Shown piece after piece: positions 44,514-53,595 of a stretch of 64,000 nucleotides of DNA. Source of the stretch: Propionivibrio dicarboxylicus (GTDB taxonomy: Bacteria; Pseudomonadota; Gammaproteobacteria; Burkholderiales; Rhodocyclaceae). The translations under genes were made by a program, and so were the position numbers. The first letter of the stretch is position 1. Every line of letters begins with the position of its first letter. The notes under the pieces were generated by a model, which did no database searches, had not been told where the DNA came from, and saw only the letters and a program-made list of their open reading frames with translations. The DNA lies in contig NZ_FNCY01000004.1 in the NCBI RefSeq assembly GCF_900099695.1, positions 1 to 64,000 of the forward strand. Direction: 5' to 3'.

Positions 44514-45122
44514 ATGGACCCATATCGCTCATGGATGAGCGTCAGTCTTCTTTGCCTGGGACTCGTATCGTGCTCGACCATGAGCCCGAAAGAATGCCAA
44601 ATAGCCAACTGGAGCGATGTCGGGCAAGCCGATGGTTTGCTTGGAAAAAACTTGAGTTTTTTGAACCAGCGCAGAAGTGATTGTGCGGAAGCCAACATCC
44701 AGATTGACCAGGCAGCCTACTTGAAAGGACGCGACCAAGGCCTGAAAACCTATTGCCAGCTGGGCAATGCCGCGCAAATCGGCTTGCGCGGCGAAGTCTA
44801 CGAAGGCGTTTGCCCTCCGGCGATAGATCAGGAATTCCGCCGCCGATACAACATTGGCTTTGATATCCATCGTTTTAAAGACGAGATCGCCAGACTTCGG
44901 TATCGCCTCGGTTCGCTGGAAGAGCGGTTGCGGAAAAATCAACACGAGTTCGAGCAGCGCTTGGGGTCTCGTGGAAAGAATGAAGATCACCAGCGCCTCT
45001 ACCACGATTTTCAGCGTGAGCAAGACCGGATCCGTGAAGAGCAAAGCGTGGCCGCCCACAACTTGCAATGGAATCAAGGGCAGCTGATCAACGCCGAGAT
45101 GGTGTTGCAAAACCTGCGCTGA
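44514..45122 (+). CDS. DUF2799 family lipoprotein
   Basis: The 202-residue protein has a lipobox (LGLVSC, Cys at about residue 20) and the DUF2799 pattern: CQIANWSDVGQADG, then AYLKGRDQGLKTYC and GLRGEVYEGVCP. A long charged coiled coil follows (about 120-195; FKDEIARLRYRLGSLEERLR). The ATG at 44514 has GGAG nine bases upstream. It is likely anchored to the outer membrane; the function of DUF2799 is unknown. Confidence 0.88.
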   Translation: MDPYRSWMSVSLLCLGLVSCSTMSPKECQIANWSDVGQADGLLGKNLSFLNQRRSDCAEANIQIDQAAYLKGRDQGLKTYCQLGNAAQIGLRGEVYEGVCPPAIDQEFRRRYNIGFDIHRFKDEIARLRYRLGSLEERLRKNQHEFEQRLGSRGKNEDHQRLYHDFQREQDRIREEQSVAAHNLQWNQGQLINAEMVLQNLR

Positions 45123-45147
45123 TTCCCCGTCCGGCAGAAGGCCTTTG

Positions 45148-45170
45148 GCCGCCCGACCGCGTCGGGCGGC
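45148..45170 (+). terminator. Stem-loop after the DUF2799 gene
   Basis: A perfect 9-bp stem, GCCGCCCGA and TCGGGCGGC with a 5-nt loop, lies 26 bp past the stop. There is no T run, so intrinsic termination is uncertain. Confidence 0.45.
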
Positions 45171-45329
45171 AATGCGGGGGATACGCCGGAACGATCGCGG
45201 TGACCGAGCAAGCGACATCCCCCGGCTTGAATGGCATCGGCCATCCGCTGTTTTCAGGCGCATTACTTCCGCACCGGCTCGCATTCCCCGACAGAGCGCC
45301 GAGGCGAACAGTCGCTGCCGGCGACATAA

Positions 45330-45362
45330 AAATGGCCGGTCTGGGTTCAGAACCGGCCATTT
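45330..45362 (-). terminator. Terminator-like hairpin downstream of pta
   Basis: An 11-bp perfect stem, AAATGGCCGGT and ACCGGCCATTT, has on the minus strand a T tract at its 3' foot. It lies about 105 bp after the pta stop and may also act on the plus strand. Confidence 0.7.
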
Positions 45363-45466
45363 CCATTCAAGCACCAAGGTCCGTCAAGACGGCAGCGCCC
45401 GCTGCGCCCGGCCCGGGATACCCGGAACGGCGCCGCCACGCCAACGGCGTCGCGCCCTCACTGCGG

Positions 45467-47566
45467 TCAGGCCTCGGCGATGGCCTGGATCGCGGTCAGC
45501 GCGATGGTATAGACGATGTCATCGACGAGCGCGCCACGCGAGAGGTCGTTCACCGGCTTGCGCAGACCCTGCAGCATCGGACCGACCGACACGACGTTGG
45601 CCGAGCGCTGCACCGCCTTGTAGGTGGTGTTGCCGGTATTGAGGTCGGGGAAGACGAAGACCGTGGCGCGGCCCTTGAGCGGGCTGTTCGGCGCCTTCTG
45701 GCGGGCGACGTCGATGACGCTGGCGGCATCGTACTGGATCGGCCCGTCGACAATCAGCTCCGGCCGACGCGCACGGACGATCTCGGTCGCCGCCCGCACC
45801 TTGTCGACGTCGTCGCCGGTCCCCGACACGCCGGTCGAATACGAGATCATCGCGACGCGCGGTTCGATGCCGAAAGCCGCCGCCGACCCCGCCGACTGCA
45901 GGGCGATCTCGGCCAGTTCCTCGGCGCTCGGGTTGGGATTGATGGCGCAATCGCCATAGACCAGCACCTGGTCGGGCATCAGCATGAAGAACACGCTCGA
46001 GACGATGCTCGATCCCGGCGTCGTCTTGATCAGCTGCAGCGCCGGACGCACTGTCGACGCCGTCGTATGGACGGCGCCGGAGACGAGGCCGTCCACATGC
46101 CGCTCGGCCAGCATCATCGTGCCGAGTACGACATTGTCTTCAAGCATAGCTTCGGCCTGAGGTGCCGTCAGTCCCTTCGACTTGCGCAGGGCGACCATCG
46201 GCGCGACATAGTCCTTGCGGATCGTCGCCGGGTCGAGGATTTCGAGCAGCGGATGCGCCGTCGGCAGGTCGATGCCATGCGTCAGCGCGATGCTGTGGAT
46301 CTGGGCGGGGTCGCCAAGCAGGACGCAATGGGCGATGCCCTTGGTGGCGCAGATCGCCGCCGCGCGAATCGTGCGCGGCTCGTCGCCCTCGGGCAGCACG
46401 ATACGCTTGCTGGCGACGCGTGCCTGCTGGATCAGGCGATGGCGGAACATCGGCGGCGTCAGGTGGGTGAAGGCCGACTGCCCGGCCGAACCGGTCAACG
46501 GCGCCAGCGCGACGTGATCGGCGATGTGGTCCATGACGCGCTCCATGCGCTCGCGGTCCTTGAGGCTGATGCGCCGGTCGGTGGCCGCCAGCTTGACGAC
46601 CACGTCATAGGTTTCGAGCGGCGTCGTGACGATCGGCAAATCGCCGAAACGCGGATTCAGGAAGTGCTCGATCGACGGCGCGATCGATTCGCCGCAGGTC
46701 AGCAGCAGGCCGGCGATCGGCATGCCGCTGAGGCGGGCCAGCGTCGCCGTGACGACGAGGTCGGAACGGTCGCAGGGCGCGACGATCAGCGTTCCCGGCT
46801 TGAGGCGTTCGACCAGCTTGTCGACGCCGCGCGAGGCGACGATGATCTGGGCGATACGCGAATGCTCGAGATCGCCGGTGCGGTAGATCGAGAAGCCGAG
46901 ATTGGCCGCGACGTCGGAGAGCAGCGGCGCCGCCAGTTCGGGATTGTCCGGCGACACGCAGACGAGCGGCACGCGCAGACCGCTCGCAGCGATGCCGGCG
47001 CCAATGGTTTCGGCATACGAGGCGTCGGGCACGCGGGTGATGATGGCGCCGGCCAGCGCATGGCCGCCGTCGCTGCCGTAGCGGTGCGCGGCATCGACGA
47101 GCGTGGCGACGACGTCGGCGGCCTCGGCGCGGCGGCCGTTGGCGGTGACGAGCACCGCAGCGCCGAGATTGCGCGCGATGGCCGGATCGAGATCGAGCAG
47201 CAAGGGATGATCCGGCCCACAGGTGATGCCTTCGACAATCATCAGGTCGCAGTCACCGCGCGCGCCCTCGACCAGCGTGACGATTTCCTCGAGCAGGCTC
47301 GCCTCGTCGCTGGCACGCACCATCGCCTCGGCACGCTTGGCGGAAATCGGCTCCGGCACCGTCACCCCGGCGATCGTCCGGGCGAAATGCACCGAGCGGT
47401 CGGGCTGTCCGTCGCCGGCCTTGAGATCGGCGACCGGCTTGACGAAGCCGACCTTGAAGCCCTCGCGCTGGAGGGCCCGCAGCAGGCCGAGCGCGCCCGT
47501 GGTGGCGCTGAAGTCGCTCGATGCTGAGGCCATGAAAAGCGTGCGGGAAACGAGTTCTGTTTTCAT
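45467..47566 (-). CDS. pta: Phosphate acetyltransferase
   Basis: The 699-residue long-form Pta has an N-terminal P-loop-like domain (about 1-200; FMASASSDFSATTGALGLLR), a DRTGG domain (about 215-320) and the C-terminal PTA_PTB catalytic domain (about 375-699; VLPEGDEPRTIRAA, SGAVHTTASTVRPALQLI, MISYSTGVSGTGDDVDKV). It interconverts acetyl-CoA and acetyl phosphate. I chose the ATG at 47566 with GGAG upstream. No ackA gene is adjacent on either side. A terminator-like hairpin follows. Confidence 0.95.
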   Translation of the reverse strand: MKTELVSRTLFMASASSDFSATTGALGLLRALQREGFKVGFVKPVADLKAGDGQPDRSVHFARTIAGVTVPEPISAKRAEAMVRASDEASLLEEIVTLVEGARGDCDLMIVEGITCGPDHPLLLDLDPAIARNLGAAVLVTANGRRAEAADVVATLVDAAHRYGSDGGHALAGAIITRVPDASYAETIGAGIAASGLRVPLVCVSPDNPELAAPLLSDVAANLGFSIYRTGDLEHSRIAQIIVASRGVDKLVERLKPGTLIVAPCDRSDLVVTATLARLSGMPIAGLLLTCGESIAPSIEHFLNPRFGDLPIVTTPLETYDVVVKLAATDRRISLKDRERMERVMDHIADHVALAPLTGSAGQSAFTHLTPPMFRHRLIQQARVASKRIVLPEGDEPRTIRAAAICATKGIAHCVLLGDPAQIHSIALTHGIDLPTAHPLLEILDPATIRKDYVAPMVALRKSKGLTAPQAEAMLEDNVVLGTMMLAERHVDGLVSGAVHTTASTVRPALQLIKTTPGSSIVSSVFFMLMPDQVLVYGDCAINPNPSAEELAEIALQSAGSAAAFGIEPRVAMISYSTGVSGTGDDVDKVRAATEIVRARRPELIVDGPIQYDAASVIDVARQKAPNSPLKGRATVFVFPDLNTGNTTYKAVQRSANVVSVGPMLQGLRKPVNDLSRGALVDDIVYTIALTAIQAIAEA

Positions 47567-47761
47567 GATGCTGTGCTCCTGAATTGGCAAAATGCCGTGA
47601 CCGGCCAGCCCGCTATGATAGCAACATAGCCGTCGCCAGGAAAATCGGCGGCGCCACCAAGGCCTCCTGAAACAGCGTCGATCACGAAAAAACTGCAGAA
47701 AAATAGCGATGTGCTATCTTTAGCATTCCCCTCCTGACTTCCCTGCGTGAGGAGATCGATC

Positions 47762-47959
47762 ATGTTTGTGCCGACCGACCGGCGAAGCGGCCTCGACCGC
47801 CGCATCTGCCATATCCCCCCCGTATTTCTCAAGATCGACCGGAGAACCTACCGTGATCGCCGCAGCGTCATGGGCGGGAATGCCGACGCCGAACAGGACT
47901 GGGACGACAGCAACGATAGCGCGCTCGACGAGTCGATCCGCCGCGAGCATGACGACTGA
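47762..47959 (+). CDS. Small DRR-motif protein of unknown function
   Basis: The 65-residue product is arranged as repeated Asp-Arg-Arg motifs (TDRRSGLDRR, KIDRRTYRDRR) and an acidic tail (DWDDSNDSALDE). The ATG at 47762 has GAGGAG eight bases upstream, which is strong for such a short frame. It overlaps the start of the polysaccharide deacetylase gene by 11 bases. It is not recognised beyond the DRR pattern. Confidence 0.6.
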   Translation: MFVPTDRRSGLDRRICHIPPVFLKIDRRTYRDRRSVMGGNADAEQDWDDSNDSALDESIRREHDD

Positions 47960-48848
47960 CGCCGGCCGCCGCAGCGCATCGACCGCAATCCGCGTGCCGG
48001 CCCTGGCGTTCTGGGCATTGCTCGCCTGCGTGTCAGCACCGACGCTGGCCGCGCCGCCGCTCGCAGCCACCACCACACCGCGCCACACGCGCGACGAAGA
48101 AACCGCCGTCATTCGCGAACATCATTTCAGGCGGCTCGACACGCGTTTGGCAACCGAAGCGGCGATCCTCCGCCAGACCTGCCGCTACGAATCGGAAATC
48201 TCGACGCCGCCCCCGCCCGACCGCGTCGCCTTGTCGTTCGACGACGGCCCCGAGCCCGGACAGACCGACTACATCCTCGACATCCTCGCCAGACAAGGAA
48301 TCAGCGGCACCTTTTTCCTGATCGGCGAGAAATCCAGCGCGCATCCGGAGCTCACGGCCAAGATCCTGGCAAGCGGCAAGCATACGGTCGGCAATCACTC
48401 CTGGAGCCACCCGAATTTCCACGCCATCCCGCCCGAACAGCAACGCGAGGAAATCCTGCGCTACGAGGAACCGGCCTCGCCCGGCCCGGTCAAGCGGCTC
48501 TTCCGCTATCCGTATGGCAATTCAAGTTGCGAAGCGAACGAACTGCTGCACGCCCGGGGTTATCGCATCGTCGGCTGGCACATCGATTCCTGCGACTGGG
48601 CATTCGACCGCAACGGCAGCATCGATGCCAAGGAAGCCATCTCCTGCGGCGTGCTCGCGCAGAACCGGCACAATTACGTCGAGCATGTCGTCTCGACGGT
48701 CCGCGCCCACCGCGGCGGCATCGTCCTGATGCACGAAATCCATCCCAACACGCTCGCCAGACTCGAAGAGATCATCGTGCGCCTCAAGGAAGAAGGCTTC
48801 CAGTTCAGCGCCATCGAGGACCCCGAGTTCCTGCCGTCACTGCGCTAG
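47949..48848 (+). CDS. Secreted polysaccharide deacetylase (NodB/CE4 domain)
   Basis: The 299-residue protein has an N-terminal signal or anchor (VPALAFWALLACVSAPTLAA) and a CE4 domain (about 95-285). Catalytic Asp and metal Asp are in ALSFDDGPEPGQ, the metal His residues in VGNHSWSHPNF and the Arg motif in RLFRYPYGN; HRGGIVLMHEI contributes the last catalytic His. It likely removes acetyl groups from peptidoglycan or an exopolysaccharide in the periplasm. The ATG at 47949 overlaps the small gene before it, implying coupling. Confidence 0.9.
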   Translation: MTTDAGRRSASTAIRVPALAFWALLACVSAPTLAAPPLAATTTPRHTRDEETAVIREHHFRRLDTRLATEAAILRQTCRYESEISTPPPPDRVALSFDDGPEPGQTDYILDILARQGISGTFFLIGEKSSAHPELTAKILASGKHTVGNHSWSHPNFHAIPPEQQREEILRYEEPASPGPVKRLFRYPYGNSSCEANELLHARGYRIVGWHIDSCDWAFDRNGSIDAKEAISCGVLAQNRHNYVEHVVSTVRAHRGGIVLMHEIHPNTLARLEEIIVRLKEEGFQFSAIEDPEFLPSLR

Positions 48849-48891
48849 CGCGCTGCCCCTTCCCGCCCCTTCCCGCTCCTTCCCGCCGCGA

Positions 48892-49782
48892 TCAGCCGGC
48901 GCCGGTGGCATCAAGCGTGTAACGGCGGATCGCCTCGATAAAGGTCCGCGTCGCATTCGACAGGTAGCGACGCGGATTCCACACCATGCCGGCTTCAAGG
49001 TACAGCGGCTTCGCCAGGCGGCGGCTGACGATCTTCGGATGATCGCGGACCAACGGCTCCAACAGAAAACTGATGCCGACGCCGCGCTCGATCAGGCTGA
49101 TGATCGTCGTGATCTGGTTCGATGAGAAGACGATGTGCGGCGAGATGCCATGCCGGGCGCATTCCTCGAGGATGATGCGGCGTGACAGCGTGTCCTCGGA
49201 AAAGAGGATGAAGGGCTCGTCGGCGAGGCGCGGAAAGGCGATTCGCCGCTGCGCCGCGAGCGGATGCTCGGCCGACAGGCAGACGTAGATCTCGCTGCGC
49301 GTGATCGGCGACATTTCGAGTTGCGGCTGTTTCTCGGCAACGACGACGACACCGACATCGAGCTCGCCCTTGTCGAGCAGCGTTCCGATCGACAGCGCGC
49401 CTTCCTCGATGACGTTGAGTTCGAGCAACGGATGCTCCTCGCGGAAGCGGCTGACGATCTCGGGAAAGAACACCGCGCCGATCATCGGCGTGATACCGAC
49501 GCGGATGACGCCGCGCTGTGATGCGCGGTGGTCCTCCATTTCGCGGATGGCGTCGTCGGTACGCGCCAGGATGTCCTCGACGCGACGCAGGAAGACGCGG
49601 CCCGACGAGGTCACGCTGATCTTCTTGTGGCTGCGCTCGAACAGCTGGACGCCGAGTTCGCTCTCCAGGTTCTGGATCGCGACCGAGATCGCCGGCTGGG
49701 CGATATGGCAGCTTTCGGCGGCGCGGGTGACGCTGCCGAGCCGGCACACCGCTGCAAAATATTTCAGCTGCTTCAATTCCAT
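48892..49782 (-). CDS. LysR-family transcriptional regulator
   Basis: The 296-residue LysR protein opens MELKQLKYFAAVCRLGSVTR with the recognition helix AQPAISVAIQNLE. Its effector domain (about 88-290) is of the CatR/BenM/CbbR-like type (GVIRVGITPMIGAVFFPEIV). The frame extends 40 codons upstream but homology starts at 49782. It is divergent from the 49999-53532 operon and is its likely regulator. Confidence 0.93.
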   Translation of the reverse strand: MELKQLKYFAAVCRLGSVTRAAESCHIAQPAISVAIQNLESELGVQLFERSHKKISVTSSGRVFLRRVEDILARTDDAIREMEDHRASQRGVIRVGITPMIGAVFFPEIVSRFREEHPLLELNVIEEGALSIGTLLDKGELDVGVVVVAEKQPQLEMSPITRSEIYVCLSAEHPLAAQRRIAFPRLADEPFILFSEDTLSRRIILEECARHGISPHIVFSSNQITTIISLIERGVGISFLLEPLVRDHPKIVSRRLAKPLYLEAGMVWNPRRYLSNATRTFIEAIRRYTLDATGAG

Positions 49783-49880
49783 GGCGATTTCTTGGATAAA
49801 TAAAAACGATCGTTGGATACAAAATATGTATTTTCCAACTATTGATTCGATCGGTAAACTGCCGCGCGAATTCAACTGAA

Positions 49881-49932
49881 AGACTATTTCGACAGGGATC
49901 ACGGGCCGCGAGCCCTGCCGAAACAGGCTTTA
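49881..49932 (+). repeat. REP-like dispersed palindromic element, copy 2
   Basis: Arms TTTCGACAGGG and CCCTGCCGAAA flank a core with GGCCGCGAGCCCT. The element matches 18423-18469 over about 45 bases with few differences. It lies in the spacer between the LysR gene and the Fe-S/FAD/NuoF operon, where it could also influence regulation. Confidence 0.6.
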
Positions 49933-49998
49933 AATCCAACCATCATCCCGGCGCCACTCGACCGAGCACGGCACCACTCGCAGGAGAAAACCATCCCC

Positions 49999-50652
49999 AT
50001 GAGCAACACCCTCAGAATCAGTATCGACGGCAAGGAGAAGGAGGCGCAGGCCGGCGACTCCATCCTGCAGGCCCATCTCAAGGGCGACGAAACCGTCACC
50101 GCCAACATCGGCTGCATGGGCCAGGGCGTCTGCGGCGCCTGCCGCTGCCTGGTGCGCAAGGAAGGCGAGCGCGAAACGGCGACCCGCCTGGCATGCGAAA
50201 CGCTGGCCGAGGAAGGCATGCAGGTCAGCTTCATGGACTATTACCAGCCCGCCCGCGTCAGCCGCTACGGCCTCGAAGACATCCGCGACGGCTGGGAATG
50301 GATGAAACACCTGCGCGACGTCTTCCCGGAAGCGAGCAACTGCCGCCACTGCAGCGGCTGCGACCGCGCCTGCCCCAAGGGCATCACCGTCCAGGAAGGC
50401 ATCGCCCTCGCCTCGCGCGGCGAACTGCAAGCCGCCGCCGAAGTCTTCGATGCCTGCATCATGTGCAACTTGTGCACGCTCGCCTGTCCGGAAAACATCC
50501 GCCCGAACCACGTCGGCCTCTTCCTGCGCCGCGCCCACGCCGCACAGACGTTGCGCCCCGGTGACCTGCTGCGCCGCCTCGACCAGCAACGTCGCGGCGA
50601 ACTGGCCATCGACCTGAGCGCCGTCCCGACCGCACAAGGAGAACGCGCATGA
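49999..50652 (+). CDS. Fumarate-reductase/succinate-dehydrogenase-like iron-sulfur subunit
   Basis: The 217-residue protein has an N-terminal 2Fe-2S ferredoxin domain (CMGQGVCGACRC plus a later Cys near residue 73). A C-terminal region holds two 4Fe-4S-type motifs, CRHCSGCDRACPKG and CIMCNLCTLACPENI. The arrangement resembles FrdB/SdhB but is shorter and lacks the usual spacing, like soluble HdrC or Tfr-type partners. It should pass electrons between the FAD subunit and the NuoF-like subunit encoded downstream. Its stop overlaps the next start (ATGA). Confidence 0.88.
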   Translation: MSNTLRISIDGKEKEAQAGDSILQAHLKGDETVTANIGCMGQGVCGACRCLVRKEGERETATRLACETLAEEGMQVSFMDYYQPARVSRYGLEDIRDGWEWMKHLRDVFPEASNCRHCSGCDRACPKGITVQEGIALASRGELQAAAEVFDACIMCNLCTLACPENIRPNHVGLFLRRAHAAQTLRPGDLLRRLDQQRRGELAIDLSAVPTAQGERA

Positions 50653-52274
50653 CGCAAGCCACCACCGCCATCCCGCACGCCGAGGCGCTCGCCCGCCTGG
50701 CTTCGGGCGCCACGCCGACGCTGCGCAAATCGGGCCTGTCGCGCGAACTCCTGCTCGAACGCTACCACCCGGACCATGCGCCGGCCGCCGCCGCAACGCT
50801 GCAGATCGGCGCCAATGCCGGCGAGCGCTGCCACCCGACGCTGGCCGAATTGCTGCAGGCCAACGCGCTGATCGACGGTTTCGACCTCGCCGGCGCCGAA
50901 CAACTCTCCACCGATGTGCTCGTCATCGGCGGCGGCGGTGCCGGTGCCGCCGCGGCGCTGACCGCCGCCAGCCATGGCGCCGACGTCATCATGGCCTGCA
51001 AGCTGCGCCTCGGCGACAGCAACACGGTGATGGCCGAAGGCGGCATCCAGGCCGCGCTCGGCCGCGACGACAGTCCGCAGCGCCACTTCGAGGACACGCT
51101 GCGCGGCGGCCACTATCGCGCCGATCCGCTGCTCGTCGCCCAGCTCGCCAGCGACGCGCCCGACGCCATCCGCTGGCTGATCGAGCTCGGCATGCACTTC
51201 GACGTCACCGACGCCGCCACCGACGGCGGCACGCTGCGCTACAAGCAGGCCGGCGGCTGCACACAGCCGCGCATTCTCTCGTATCGCGACTACACCGGTC
51301 TCGAAATGATGCGCGTCCTGCGCGAGACGGTCGAACTCGACCCGGCGATCCGCCTGCTCAACCGCTGCCCGGCCGTCGAACTGCTCTCGCATGACGATGG
51401 CAGCTGCGCCGGCGCGGTGCTCTTCGATCTCGAATACCAGCGCTTCGTCGTCGTCTCGGCACGCTCGGTCATCCTAGCCACCGGCGGCTGCGGACGCCTG
51501 CACCTGCAAGGCTTCCCGACCTCCAACCACTACGGCGCCACGGCCGACGGCCTGGTGCTCGCCTACCGCCTCGGCGCCAAACTGCGCGATCTCGACTCCT
51601 TCCAATACCACCCGACCGGCATCGCCTTCCCGTCACGCCTCGCCGGCGGCCTCATTTCGGAAGCCGCCCGCTCCTGCGGCGCCTGGCTGATCAACGGTCT
51701 CGGCGAACGCTTCATCGACGAGCTGGCGCCGCGCGACGTCGTCACCGCCGCCATCCTGCGCGAATGCGCCGACGGCCGCGGCATCGAACGCGACGGCCGC
51801 ATCGGCGTCTTCCTCGACACGCCGCGCCTCGCGCGGCAGTGGCCGGAAGGCATCGAACACCACCTGCCGGCGCTCGCGCACCTGGCCGCCAAATGCGGCA
51901 TCGACCCGGCGACGGAACCGATGCTCGTCTACCCGACGCTGCACTACCAGAACGGCGGCGTCGTCATCGACGGCGAAGGCCGCAGCACCGTCCCCGGCCT
52001 GCTCTGCGCCGGCGAAGTCAGCGGCGGCATCCACGGCCGCAACCGGCTGATGGGCAACGCGCTGCTCGACATCATCGCCTTCGGTCGTCGCGCCGGACAG
52101 CGCGCCGCCGAGGACATCGGCAAGCGTCCGCTGCGCCGCGGCGACATCGAACACGTCTACAGCTGGCAGCGCACGCTGGTCCAGTCCGGCCTGCCGCGCC
52201 AGGCGCGCGCGCCGCGCCTCTACCCCGGCCCCGGCCACTATCCGCTGCACCGCAACGAGCGGTCGCTGGCCTAG
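50649..52274 (+). CDS. FAD-binding fumarate reductase/succinate dehydrogenase-like flavoprotein
   Basis: The 541-residue flavoprotein has an FAD dinucleotide motif (DVLVIGGGGAGAAAALTAA, about residues 95-113), MAEGGIQAALGRDDSPQRHF and QYHPTGIAFPSRLAGG. Catalytic-region motifs are LINGLGERFIDELAPRDVV, HYQNGGVVIDGEG and GEVSGGIHGRNRLMGNALLD. The family covers SdhA, FrdA, NadB and TfrA. The N-terminal 90 residues are an added, unrecognised extension. There is no membrane anchor gene in the operon, so a soluble enzyme is likely. The substrate could be fumarate or another unsaturated acid. Confidence 0.9.
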   Translation: MTQATTAIPHAEALARLASGATPTLRKSGLSRELLLERYHPDHAPAAAATLQIGANAGERCHPTLAELLQANALIDGFDLAGAEQLSTDVLVIGGGGAGAAAALTAASHGADVIMACKLRLGDSNTVMAEGGIQAALGRDDSPQRHFEDTLRGGHYRADPLLVAQLASDAPDAIRWLIELGMHFDVTDAATDGGTLRYKQAGGCTQPRILSYRDYTGLEMMRVLRETVELDPAIRLLNRCPAVELLSHDDGSCAGAVLFDLEYQRFVVVSARSVILATGGCGRLHLQGFPTSNHYGATADGLVLAYRLGAKLRDLDSFQYHPTGIAFPSRLAGGLISEAARSCGAWLINGLGERFIDELAPRDVVTAAILRECADGRGIERDGRIGVFLDTPRLARQWPEGIEHHLPALAHLAAKCGIDPATEPMLVYPTLHYQNGGVVIDGEGRSTVPGLLCAGEVSGGIHGRNRLMGNALLDIIAFGRRAGQRAAEDIGKRPLRRGDIEHVYSWQRTLVQSGLPRQARAPRLYPGPGHYPLHRNERSLA

Positions 52275-52284
52275 GAGATCTCGC

Positions 52285-53532
52285 ATGGACAAACTCAATC
52301 AAGTACTGCTCAAGCCGGCGATTCAGGTCGGCGCCGATCTCTTCGCCTGGATGCAACAGGGCGGCACGCAGGGCCTCGCCACTGCGCTCGACGCGCCGCA
52401 GACGCTGATCCAGCGCATCGCCGACGCCGATCTGCGCGGCATGGGCGGCGCCGGTTTCCCGACCGCGCGCAAGTGGGAGGCCGCGGCCCAGGCCGCCGGC
52501 AGCGAGAAATATGTCGTCTGCAACGGCAACGAAGACGAACCCGGCACCTTCAAGGACCGCACGCTGCTCAGCCGTACGCCGCATCAGGTCATCGAGGGCG
52601 CGCTGATCGCCGCGCTGGCGATCCGGGCCTGCCACGTCATCTTCTATCTCAACCCGCACCAGCAGGGCAGCCTGCGCGAGATGCGCCGGGCGGTGGCGCA
52701 GTGGCAGGACAGCCCCTGGCTCGAAAAGGTCGCCAAGGCGGTCGGACAGCCGGTCGATCTTCAGGTCGTGCCCAGTTCGGGCCGCTACATCGGTGGCGAG
52801 GAAACCGCCGTCGTCGCCTCGCTCGAAGGCGGCTTCCCCTTCCCGCGCAAGAAACCGCCCTTCCCGGCCGAATCCGGCGTCCGCGGCTGCCCGACGCTGA
52901 TCAACAACACCGAGACGCTGGCCAAGGTCAGCCACATCATCCGCCACGGCGCCGACTGGTACCGTGCGCTCGGCGTCGGCGCCGCCAGCGGCACCAAGCT
53001 CTACTCGCTCTCCGGCGACGTCATGGCGCCGGGGCTGTACGAACTGCCGATGGGCACCTCGCTGCACGACCTCATCTACCGTTATGGCGGTGGCATGCTT
53101 GAGGGCAAGGCCTTCAAGGCGGTGTTCACCGGCGGCCCGTCGAACACGCTGCTGACGCGCAAGGATCTCGACGTCGCCCTCGACTTCGACTCGGTGCGCG
53201 AACGCCAGTCACGCCTCGGCACCGGCGCGATGATCGTCATTTCGGAAGGCAGCAGCATCATCCGCAAGGTCGCCGAATACATCGGCTTCTTCGCCAAGGG
53301 TTCCTGCGGCCAGTGTCCCTCGTGCAAATGCGGCACCTTCCAGCTCGCCCGCCTGCTCGAACGCGTCGACAGCGGCCGCCACTCGCCGGCCGACCTGGCG
53401 GCGCTGCGCCACCTCTGCCAGATCCTGCCGGGCAGCGGCCGCTGCGGCCTGATCGACGGCGCGGTCACCGTCGTGCAAAGCTCGCTGCACACCTTCCCGC
53501 AGGAATACGGCATCGCCGCGACGGCCGACTGA
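52285..53532 (+). CDS. NuoF-like NAD(H)-binding FMN/4Fe-4S subunit
   Basis: The 415-residue protein corresponds to the complex I 51-kDa/NuoF core. It has the NADH/FMN loop LRGMGGAGFPTARKWEAA, the acidic CNGNEDEPGTFKDR motif, RYIGGEETAVVASLEGG and a C-terminal N3-type cluster site SCGQCPSCKCGT with a distal Cys near residue 390. No NuoE or NuoG gene is nearby. As the third gene it most likely supplies NAD(H)-linked electrons to the Fe-S and FAD subunits. Confidence 0.9.
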   Translation: MDKLNQVLLKPAIQVGADLFAWMQQGGTQGLATALDAPQTLIQRIADADLRGMGGAGFPTARKWEAAAQAAGSEKYVVCNGNEDEPGTFKDRTLLSRTPHQVIEGALIAALAIRACHVIFYLNPHQQGSLREMRRAVAQWQDSPWLEKVAKAVGQPVDLQVVPSSGRYIGGEETAVVASLEGGFPFPRKKPPFPAESGVRGCPTLINNTETLAKVSHIIRHGADWYRALGVGAASGTKLYSLSGDVMAPGLYELPMGTSLHDLIYRYGGGMLEGKAFKAVFTGGPSNTLLTRKDLDVALDFDSVRERQSRLGTGAMIVISEGSSIIRKVAEYIGFFAKGSCGQCPSCKCGTFQLARLLERVDSGRHSPADLAALRHLCQILPGSGRCGLIDGAVTVVQSSLHTFPQEYGIAATAD

Positions 53533-53550
53533 GACGGCGGAGATCGCGGC

Positions 53551-53578
53551 CCGGATGCGGCGCAACGCCCGCATCCGG
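53551..53578. terminator. Bidirectional hairpin between convergent genes
   Basis: A perfect 10-bp stem (CCGGATGCGG and CCGCATCCGG, 8-nt loop) lies between the NuoF-like gene and the convergent chemoreceptor gene. It lacks T runs, so it may act as a weak or Rho-assisted terminator. Confidence 0.5.
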
Positions 53579-53595
53579 TGCCGAGGCGCCCCCCT

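Noticed and set aside
45068-47527. An 819-codon plus-strand open frame opposite pta
   Set aside because: Low-complexity, Arg/Asp-rich and fully antisense to a well conserved Pta.
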